A stretch of 6,999 nucleotides of DNA from Pseudomonadota bacterium (lineage in GTDB: Bacteria; Pseudomonadota; Gammaproteobacteria; GRL18). Both the position numbers and the translations under genes were made by a program. Positions 1 to 5,417 of the stretch are shown here, one piece after another (positions within the stretch are counted from its first letter, which is position 1; every line of letters begins with the position of its first letter). Where the stretch lies: NCBI GenBank assembly GCA_030632745.1, contig DAOVUE010000081.1, positions 1-6,999 of the forward strand, in the 5' to 3' direction. The notes beneath the pieces were generated by a model. It was given only the letters and a program-made list of their open reading frames with translations, was not told the origin of the DNA and searched no databases.

Positions 1-119
1 ATCAAAGGGGGCCGATCAAAGGGGTCAGAGTAATTGATTTTAAGAAAATCAATTACTCTGCCCCCTTTGATTTCTCGCCCCCTTTGATTCTCCTCTGACC
101 CCTTTGATCCCTCTTTGAT
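1..119. repeat. Left palindromic repeat cluster (unit ATCAAAGGGGTCAGAG)
   Basis: The core is a hairpin with arms at 15-41 and 45-71 and the 3-nt loop AAG. The 27-bp arms carry one mismatch (T25 against C61). Each arm is the 16-nt unit ATCAAAGGGGTCAGAG followed by TAATTGATTTT. Around it lie further copies: a fragment at 1-12 whose complement is at 77-88, a full inverted unit at 93-108, and a short CTTTGAT remnant at 113-119. Read on the minus strand, the cluster is a run of degenerate direct units leading into the hairpin, the same layout as the right-hand cluster. It begins at the window edge, so it may continue to the left. It lies just downstream of the cyclohydrolase stop codon. The style resembles REP/REPIN elements mobilised by IS200-like (RAYT) transposases, but no transposase is in the window, so that assignment is inference. 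Confidence 0.85.
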
Positions 120-130
120 CCTGATGGCTC

Positions 131-520
131 TTATCTTTCATTAAATCTCAAACTACTACCGTCAATAATACTGCGATAATAACAAGATTTATGCGGATTA
201 CTATCATCTTTTTTTGCATGACAAGCACCTTTGCCCTGTGGTGTAACCTGATAGACAAACGAATTTTGTTCACAATTAATCAGTATATCATCAACTTTAA
301 GCATATCACCGGAAGTTAGACCTTTTTTCCATAATTCCTGACGACTGCGGCTCCAATAAGTTGCATAACCACTTTTAACTGTTTCATCAAAGGCTTCTTT
401 ATTCACAAAAGCTAAAATTAAAACATCTTTGGTCGTACTGTCCTGGGTAACGACAGGCAATAACTTTTGACCGTCTTCACCAAAATCAAGCATAAGCTCT
501 TCAGTATATTCTTTACTCAC
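131..520 (-). CDS. hisI: Phosphoribosyl-AMP cyclohydrolase family protein (HisI-like, divergent metal site)
   Basis: The 129-residue protein matches the PRA-CH fold throughout. PR-AMP cyclohydrolase opens the adenine ring of phosphoribosyl-AMP, the third step of histidine synthesis in the cytoplasm. Seen here: LPVVTQDSTTKDVLILAFVN (21-40), the hallmark YWSRSRQELWKKG (55-67), then a cysteine pattern C83, C100-H101 and C113. Classical enzymes read DCDxD around the first cysteine, the Asp residues holding Mg and the Cys holding Zn. Here the segment is NCEQN (82-86), so the Asp residues are lost or conservatively changed while the zinc-type cysteines stay. There are also about six extra residues between C100 and C113. 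The start is GTG at 518-520, supported by AAGGAG (minus strand, 527-532) six bases upstream; no suitable ATG lies near. The gene stands alone, without hisE or other his genes beside it, and is bracketed by repeat clusters. It could be the working HisI of a divergent subfamily or a paralogue with another substrate. Family call is firm; exact function less so. Confidence 0.85.
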   Translation of the reverse strand: MSKEYTEELMLDFGEDGQKLLPVVTQDSTTKDVLILAFVNKEAFDETVKSGYATYWSRSRQELWKKGLTSGDMLKVDDILINCEQNSFVYQVTPQGKGACHAKKDDSNPHKSCYYRSIIDGSSLRFNER

Positions 521-526
521 TCAATA

Positions 527-532
527 CTCCTT
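527..532 (-). promoter_or_regulatory. Ribosome binding site deciding the GTG start of hisI
   Basis: The minus strand reads AAGGAG, then six bases, then GTG at 520-518. This near-ideal Shine-Dalgarno sequence supports GTG as the true initiation codon. The next in-frame ATG (codon 10) would remove the N-terminal residues and has no comparable site. Confidence 0.8.
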
Positions 533-559
533 AATAATCGGCTAATATAAACTTCCATT

Positions 560-568
560 ATTATACCA
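560..568 (-). promoter_or_regulatory. Extended -10 promoter of the hisI-like gene
   Basis: The minus strand reads TGGTATAAT, a perfect -10 hexamer with the TGn extension. It lies about 40 bp upstream of the GTG start, which would give a short leader. No good -35 hexamer is visible at 16-18 bp, which is common for extended -10 promoters. It lies between the gene and the right-hand repeat cluster, so the gene seems to carry its own promoter. Confidence 0.5.
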
Positions 569-601
569 ATCCATTGAAAAGAGATACACTAACTATTGAA
601 A

Positions 602-677
602 ATCAAAGGGGTCAGAGAAATCAAAGGGGTCAGAGTAATTGATTTTCTTAAAATCAATTACTCTGACCCCTTTGATT
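602..677. repeat. Right palindromic repeat cluster with perfect 28-bp hairpin
   Basis: One full unit ATCAAAGGGGTCAGAG at 602-617 is followed by AA and a perfect inverted repeat: arms 619-646 and 650-677, loop CTT (647-649). The loop is the reverse complement of the AAG loop in the left cluster, so the two clusters are oppositely oriented copies of one asymmetric element. The perfect stem suggests recent insertion or conversion. It has no following T-run on either strand, so it is not a classical terminator, although such a stem in RNA could stop transcription or protect a 3' end. Its right edge overlaps the likely -35 box of the downstream kinase gene. Confidence 0.9.
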
Positions 678-700
678 CCTCGTTTATTCAATGCTATTAT
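672..700 (+). promoter_or_regulatory. Likely sigma70-type promoter for the hybrid histidine kinase
   Basis: TTGATT (672-677), a 17-bp spacer, then TATTAT (695-700) preceded by TGC, which gives an extended -10. Four of six and five of six bases fit the consensus at optimal spacing. The -35 hexamer is formed by the terminal TTTGATT of the palindromic repeat. Transcription would start near 707 and leave a leader of roughly 100 nt before the ATG at 811. Confidence 0.45.
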
Positions 701-810
701 GAAATCAGATAATTAAAAATAACAATATTAAAATCTGATGAGACAATTTATTGTTCACGCCAAACTGATTAACCGATCAACAACTTTATAAGAATTCAGC
801 TGGTATTAAA
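678..810 (+). other. Intergenic leader of the hybrid kinase gene
   Basis: This AT-rich stretch holds the spacer and -10 of the promoter and then about 100 nt of untranslated leader. A 7-bp inverted repeat, ATCAGAT (704-710) and ATCTGAT (733-739), lies at the inferred start of transcription. There is no strong Shine-Dalgarno sequence before ATG 811 (only AAGAA some 15 bases upstream). Stops in the kinase frame at 736 and 763 and no other start codon leave 811 as the first possible start. I see no gene or RNA element here. Confidence 0.4.
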
Positions 811-3800
811 ATGCAGAAAATAATATTAATTTTATTGAGCATTCTTGTTTGTTCACAGGTCAGTGCAAATGAACCCAAACATATCCTGGTACTACATTCC
901 TACAATCAATCAATGGGCTGGATAAAAGATATCAATCAGGCCATTAATGATGTCTTACAACCAGATAAAAATAACTATATTCTCCATATTGAAAATATGG
1001 ATACTAAAAGAATTTATACGCCGGAACATCTACAGCATCTAAAAGATATTTATCAGGAAAAATATAAAAATATTAAATTTGATTTGATTTTATCCAGTGA
1101 CAATAATGCCTTTGACTTTTTAAAGAAAAATAGAGACGAACTTTTTGGTAACATCCCTGTCTCGTTTAGTGGTGTTAATTTCTTTAAACCCGGTGATCTT
1201 GATGGCTATACTAATTATACGGGTGCTGCTGAAGTATTTGATGCCAGAACAACCATTGAAAATGCTTTAAAGATGCTGCCGCAAACAAAAGAAATTTATG
1301 TGATTAATGATTACCTGAAAACAGGAAGAACCTGGGAAAAAAGCATTAAATTACAGCTTGCCGGCATGGATAAAAACATAATGGAAAATATTAAAATTAG
1401 CTATGCCGCCAATCAGCCAATCGCTCAATTACGGCAATCTTTATCAAAACTGAATAAAGATACTATTATTTTGCTGGGTGTTTATTTTAAAGACAAAAAT
1501 GGTGAATATTTTACCTATGAAAAGGGTGAATATTTTCCCTATGAACAGACAGGTTCCTTACTCGCCAAAAGTACAGCCATGCCTGTCTTTTGTCTTCTGG
1601 AATTTAACTTGCATCATGGTGTTGTGGGCGGTAGTGTGATTGGTGGTTACTATCAGGGAGAGGCTATGTCAAAAATAGCTTTGCAGATATTAAAGGGTGC
1701 TTCTGCAGATGATATCCCTGTTTTACAACGCGGTTCCACAAAACTCATTTATGATTACCCCAGTTTAATCCATCATGGTATTGACATCGATGATGTGAAT
1801 GAACAAGCCTTTATCTTAAACGCCCCCATTTCCTATTGGCAGGAAAACAAACAGATTCTAATGGTATCCCTCTTTATTATTTCATTACTGGGCATGCTGG
1901 TTATCATACTTTTAATCCTGAATAAAAAAAGAAAAACAGCAGAAAATAAATTTAGACAATTAAGTGGGAGTTTAGAAATCACCGTTAAAAAAAGGACAAA
2001 AGAGCTCTCTGAGCTAAAAGAAAGAATGGAGCTGGCTTTAGAAAGTGCCAATCTCGGGCTTTGGGACTGGCAGCCTCAAACTAATGAATTAAGTACCAAT
2101 GATATCTTTTTAACCATGTTAGGCTATTCACCAGATGATTTTCCTCAAACAATAGAGCGCCGTTCATCATTAGTTCATCCGGATGATATTGAAACTGTTA
2201 TGTCTATGTTATCACCTTTTGTTGATGGTGATGATGGTCTGTACAGTAATGAATATAGAATGCTGGCTGCTGATAAAACATGGCATTGGATTTATGATAT
2301 AGGCAGGGTGGTCCGTCGAGACACAAAAGGTAAGGCGACGCGTTTTATTGGTATCCATTTAGATATTACACAAAGAAAACTTATTGAAGAGCAATTAATA
2401 AGCTCTAGAACGGCGGCAGATGCTGCTAATAAAGCAAAATCAGAATTTTTAGCTAATATGTCTCATGAATTACGTACACCTATGAATGGTGTATTGGGTT
2501 TGACAGAGTTATTGGCGAAAACAAAACTCAATAAAATGCAAAAAGATTATCTAGATACGATTAAAGTTTCTGGTGAGACCCTGTTATTGATTTTAAATGA
2601 TATTCTGGATAACTCTAAAATAGATTCCGGAGAGATATTCTTTCAGGAAAACAACTTTGATCCCATTGAGATAGTAGAGCACATCGCTCAACTCTTAACC
2701 CAGTCAGCCTCTAATAAAGGCATAGAGCTGATCAGCCGTATATCACTTCCCGGGCCGGGCTGTTATGCGCAGGGTGATCCTGATCGTATTCGCCAAATTT
2801 TAATGAACTTAGCCAATAATGCGATTAAATTTACCGAGCAAGGGAAGGTGACTCTTTCGCTTAAGCTAAAACAACTGAAAGAAATAGAAAAACTGCAATG
2901 TACTTTTGAAGTAACTGATACAGGTATTGGTATCATAGAGGAACATCAAAAAAAATTATTTAATGCTTTTATGCAAGTTGATTCATCGGATACCCGTAAA
3001 TATATGGGTACAGGTCTAGGGCTTTCCATCAGTAAAAAATTGGTTGAAGCCATGGGAGGAAAGATTGGTGTTCGCAGTAAGCCTGGTGCAGGCAGTACTT
3101 TCTGGTTCTGCTTTGATCTTCCTTGTGTGGCTAAGCAGGAACAACTACCTGAAGTAAAATCTATTGATAATATTGATAAAAATACTATAGAACATAAAAC
3201 AAAGCAAATAAGACCATCACGAGTAGAGAAAATACTAATTGCAGAAGATGATGCGATTAATCAAATGGTTATTCAGGGAATGTTATCACAACTGGGTTTT
3301 ACTGCTGCCTGTGTTAAAAATGGTCAGGAAGCGGTACAGGCATTTAAAGAGGGTGATTATCAATTAATCCTGATGGATTTGCAAATGCCGCTTATGGGAG
3401 GTAATGAAGCCAGTCGCTTAATACGTAAAGCTGAAATAGAAAGTAATTGCCAAACCAGGATCCCGATTTTAGCCTTGACAGCTAATGTAATTGGAGGTGT
3501 TAGCGAACAAACCCGGGCAGCGGGGATGGATGATTATTTATCCAAGCCGATTAAAGGTGATGTGATTGCTGAGGCTTTATCTAAGTGGCTGCCCATTGAA
3601 AACCATATTCAGGAAAGTGCTCAGGAAAGTGACATGTCCCCGATAATACAAGGCAGGATTGCAGCAGAAATGATTAGCTCTGCAATGGAAGCTCCTATCC
3701 TTGACAGAGTAATACTGGATAACATCAGCTTGTCCTTAGGTAAAAAACGCTTCAATTCAATGATGACTCAGGCTCATAGTGAAATTGAAAAGCGCCTTGT

Positions 3801-4053
3801 GACGCTTAATGAATTAGTGCAAAAAGAGGATAGAGAAAATTTAACTATCACCGCTCATGGTTTAAGAGGCAGTTCTGCTACATTAGGTGCTCTATGCCTG
3901 TCAGAAAAGTGTCAGGCTTTGGAAGAGCTGATGACGGGAGAACGGGCTAAGGAGTTTGGTCAAAAAGAAATTAAAGCCATAATGGAAGAACTTAATCGGG
4001 CGGCTAATAAAACCATTCATGAAATTAGAAAGCTGACAGAGCAAGGCGGGTAA
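811..4053 (+). CDS. Membrane hybrid histidine kinase: ABC-binding-like sensor, TM, PAS, HisKA, HATPase, REC, HPt
   Basis: This 1080-residue hybrid sensor kinase holds a whole phosphorelay in one chain. Residues 1-19 form a signal peptide with probable cleavage VSA|NE. Residues about 22-340 resemble the periplasmic ABC-type substrate-binding family (HILVLHSYNQSMGW at the start), so an external ligand is probably sensed. A membrane helix spans about 349-370, followed by KKRK and a helical linker. A PAS domain covers about 407-523, ending in LDITQRK. HisKA carries the H-box SHELRTPMNG with H552. The HATPase domain has N666/N670, DTGIG (703-707) and GTGLGL (733-738). The receiver has D813/D814, phosphoacceptor D856, T890 and K912. 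The HPt domain carries AHGLRGSS with H1016. All catalytic and relay residues are present, so an H552-D856-H1016 route is expected, with the final acceptor outside the protein. No DNA-binding domain is present. The ligand is unknown. A near-exact 24-bp duplication sits at 1501-1548 in the sensor. The start is set by the signal peptide, although the ribosome site is weak. Confidence 0.95.
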   Translation: MQKIILILLSILVCSQVSANEPKHILVLHSYNQSMGWIKDINQAINDVLQPDKNNYILHIENMDTKRIYTPEHLQHLKDIYQEKYKNIKFDLILSSDNNAFDFLKKNRDELFGNIPVSFSGVNFFKPGDLDGYTNYTGAAEVFDARTTIENALKMLPQTKEIYVINDYLKTGRTWEKSIKLQLAGMDKNIMENIKISYAANQPIAQLRQSLSKLNKDTIILLGVYFKDKNGEYFTYEKGEYFPYEQTGSLLAKSTAMPVFCLLEFNLHHGVVGGSVIGGYYQGEAMSKIALQILKGASADDIPVLQRGSTKLIYDYPSLIHHGIDIDDVNEQAFILNAPISYWQENKQILMVSLFIISLLGMLVIILLILNKKRKTAENKFRQLSGSLEITVKKRTKELSELKERMELALESANLGLWDWQPQTNELSTNDIFLTMLGYSPDDFPQTIERRSSLVHPDDIETVMSMLSPFVDGDDGLYSNEYRMLAADKTWHWIYDIGRVVRRDTKGKATRFIGIHLDITQRKLIEEQLISSRTAADAANKAKSEFLANMSHELRTPMNGVLGLTELLAKTKLNKMQKDYLDTIKVSGETLLLILNDILDNSKIDSGEIFFQENNFDPIEIVEHIAQLLTQSASNKGIELISRISLPGPGCYAQGDPDRIRQILMNLANNAIKFTEQGKVTLSLKLKQLKEIEKLQCTFEVTDTGIGIIEEHQKKLFNAFMQVDSSDTRKYMGTGLGLSISKKLVEAMGGKIGVRSKPGAGSTFWFCFDLPCVAKQEQLPEVKSIDNIDKNTIEHKTKQIRPSRVEKILIAEDDAINQMVIQGMLSQLGFTAACVKNGQEAVQAFKEGDYQLILMDLQMPLMGGNEASRLIRKAEIESNCQTRIPILALTANVIGGVSEQTRAAGMDDYLSKPIKGDVIAEALSKWLPIENHIQESAQESDMSPIIQGRIAAEMISSAMEAPILDRVILDNISLSLGKKRFNSMMTQAHSEIEKRLVTLNELVQKEDRENLTITAHGLRGSSATLGALCLSEKCQALEELMTGERAKEFGQKEIKAIMEELNRAANKTIHEIRKLTEQGG
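1501..1548 (+). repeat. In-frame 24-bp tandem duplication in the sensor domain
   Basis: Two adjacent 24-bp units (1501-1524 and 1525-1548) differ at only two bases. They encode GEYFTYEK followed by GEYFPYEQ (residues 231-246). The duplication keeps the frame and lengthens one surface segment of the periplasmic ligand-binding domain by eight residues. Confidence 0.85.
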
Positions 4054-4070
4054 GTTATATCTGCTTGCTG

Positions 4071-5261
4071 TTATTTTAACTGCCGAACAATAGCCTTCAG
4101 CAAGTCATCACAACTAAAGGGTTTCAGTATAATTTCCACCATCCCGGCATTATAACAAAGTTGATGTTCTTGCTCTTTTAACTGACCCGTCAGACCAATG
4201 ACAGGTAACTGCGGCATCATCTTATGAATCTTTCGTGTCGTTTCATTCCCTCCCATACCCTGCATCATGACATCCATCAGCACCACATCAATGGTATTTG
4301 TTTGGGCGGCCACATAATCTAGAGCCTGCTGACCACTTTCAGCCAATATCACATTAGCCCCCTTACTGCCCAGCATTTCCTTAATAATAATCCGGTTCAG
4401 TCCTTCATCATCTGCAGCCAGTACAGTGATACCTTTAAGAGGTGAGCCTGTCATTAACTGCTCATTAAAATTATTGACTTGATTCTCTGATCTTTTTTGT
4501 TTGTTAGAGGTCATCAGTTTTTGAGTTAATACTACACCACGTTCAGTGGCTTTTTTTATCTGCCGGGTATACTCTTTCAGTCTGGAATCATCAGCCAGGT
4601 TGTCACTGAGTAGTTCAGTAAATCCTTTAATAATGGAAAGTATATTATTGTAGTCGTGGGCAATATTATCGAACGATTTATCCAAAGCAGCCATTTTTTG
4701 ACTACTTTTCAGCAATTCTTCCTTTTTCTTATATTCTGTGATATTTCTTGCTTCTGGAACAAGATATTTCACCATTCCTTGATCATCAAATATGGGGTGC
4801 ATGCTGAATGCCATCCATTCAACACCGCCATCCGCCCCGGGAAAAGAAATCTCCTGAAAGGTTCCCTCCCCCTGAGCACAGAGTTCAACATCACTTTTAA
4901 TCCGTTCCCGTATCTCAACAAACCCGGGGACATCATATAATTTCTTAGCGATGATATCTTCCCGTTTTAAACCATCAATAATACTATGGGTATTGTTACA
5001 AAACAAAATGCTTCCATCTGTCTCCAGGACAGCCACATAGGTCACTATGTTGTTTAATAGTGCTGTAAAAAAATCATTTTGGGTAGGCGATATGTGCAGC
5101 AAATTAATGCCCTTTATTTGTAAAAAAAATAAATCATATATCTTCAGACTGTGGATATCAATTACTTCAAAAACTAATTGTAGAGTACACAAGCTATTTT
5201 CGGGCGCTTTAGAAAAAAAATTTTTTTTGAACCCGTTGATTTTATTATCGGAAACACGCAT
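4071..5261 (-). CDS. PAS, DHp (HisKA-like) and receiver protein lacking a HATPase domain
   Basis: The 396-residue cytoplasmic protein looks like a hybrid kinase with its catalytic domain cut out. Residues 1-60 match nothing I recognise. A PAS-like domain follows at about 62-178 (AVLETDGSILFCNN, ending EARNITEYKKKEELL). A dimerisation helix pair occupies about 183-252, with H-box IAHDYNNIL and H202, typical of the IAHDFNN kinase class. The chain then passes through a short linker (253-275) straight into a receiver (277-396) with D284/D285, phosphoacceptor D330, T358 and K380. The roughly 110 residues of HATPase, with N-box and G-boxes, are absent, so self-phosphorylation on ATP is not expected. 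The Pro usually four residues after the acceptor Asp is Q334. The start is ATG with AGGA nine bases upstream. The stop is 17 bp from that of the convergent kinase. It may accept phosphate from a partner's HPt or act as a phosphate sink or phosphatase; this is inference. Confidence 0.85.
   Translation of the reverse strand: MRVSDNKINGFKKNFFSKAPENSLCTLQLVFEVIDIHSLKIYDLFFLQIKGINLLHISPTQNDFFTALLNNIVTYVAVLETDGSILFCNNTHSIIDGLKREDIIAKKLYDVPGFVEIRERIKSDVELCAQGEGTFQEISFPGADGGVEWMAFSMHPIFDDQGMVKYLVPEARNITEYKKKEELLKSSQKMAALDKSFDNIAHDYNNILSIIKGFTELLSDNLADDSRLKEYTRQIKKATERGVVLTQKLMTSNKQKRSENQVNNFNEQLMTGSPLKGITVLAADDEGLNRIIIKEMLGSKGANVILAESGQQALDYVAAQTNTIDVVLMDVMMQGMGGNETTRKIHKMMPQLPVIGLTGQLKEQEHQLCYNAGMVEIILKPFSCDDLLKAIVRQLK
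5213..5228. repeat. A8T8 homopolymer palindrome within coding sequence
   Basis: Eight A followed directly by eight T fall in codons 12-17 of the minus-strand PAS-DHp-REC gene (FKKNFFS). Such runs are prone to strand slippage, and a one-base change would truncate the protein close to its start. An intrinsically bent DNA tract here could also influence the divergent promoter region. Confidence 0.7.
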
Positions 5262-5289
5262 AGTAAATAGTCCTGAGAAGGAAGAAAAA

Positions 5290-5409
5290 ATGAAATTAGT
5301 AATTAAAACAGGTGTTATAATAAAATATGGTCAGTTTAACCAATCTGGCCATGGCAGACTTCATGATATTTTCTGCCAAAAGACTAAAGTAATGAGCAGT
5401 AATAAATGA
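5290..5409 (+). CDS. Small ORF, 39 residues, upstream of the Na/Pi cotransporter gene
   Basis: The ORF starts MKLVIKTGVIIKYGQF and ends in KVMSSNK, with no recognised domain, no clear signal peptide and only a short hydrophobic stretch near its start. The main support is its translation signal: GAGAAGGAAG (5275-5284) with AAGGA seven bases before ATG, stronger than most sites in the window. It ends eight bases before the ATG of the transporter, so the two would be cotranscribed and possibly translationally coupled. The first codons (ATGAAATTA) are identical in both genes. It could be a small protein, a leader peptide, or a chance ORF. The minus-strand gene starts only 28 bp away, so that gene's promoter must lie inside this ORF. 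Confidence 0.45.
   Translation: MKLVIKTGVIIKYGQFNQSGHGRLHDIFCQKTKVMSSNK
5314..5343 (-). promoter_or_regulatory. Possible promoter of the PAS-DHp-REC gene
   Basis: The minus strand reads TTGGTT (5343-5338), an 18-bp spacer, then TATAAC (5319-5314), with the ATG at 5261 about 45 bp further on. The -10 fits five of six bases and the -35 only three, so this is a weak candidate in AT-rich DNA. If real, it sits inside the divergent small ORF. Confidence 0.22.
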
Positions 5410-5417
5410 GGATACAG

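Noticed and set aside
1..119. Repeated units resembling a CRISPR array
   Set aside because: The units occur in both orientations, are degenerate, are spaced only about 11-20 bp apart with no spacer-sized unique sequences, and no cas gene is nearby.
619..677. Perfect hairpin as a rho-independent terminator
   Set aside because: Neither strand has a T-run after the stem, and the same element occurs in both orientations as an intergenic repeat. A terminator effect is possible but not shown.
1833..2051. Minus-strand ORF inside the hybrid kinase
   Set aside because: It is antisense to the membrane helix and PAS start, so its composition only mirrors the kinase, and it has no domain or supporting start signal.
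4040..4069. AGCAAG and CTTGCT pair between the convergent genes as a shared terminator
   Set aside because: The arms are only 6 bp with an 18-nt loop and no clear GC-rich stem, and the left arm lies inside the kinase coding sequence; too weak to call.
4656..4940. Plus-strand ORF opposite the PAS region of the DHp-REC gene
   Set aside because: It is antisense to a well-supported gene, has no recognisable protein features and reads as a shadow frame.
5047..5289. Upstream in-frame extension of the small ORF (ATG at 5047)
   Set aside because: This part overlaps the DHp-REC coding sequence on the other strand and lacks a good ribosome site; only the ATG at 5290 has one.
5316..5321. Perfect TATAAT on the plus strand as a transporter promoter
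   Set aside because: It lies inside the small ORF in AT-rich DNA, with no -35 hexamer at 16-18 bp and no TGn extension.
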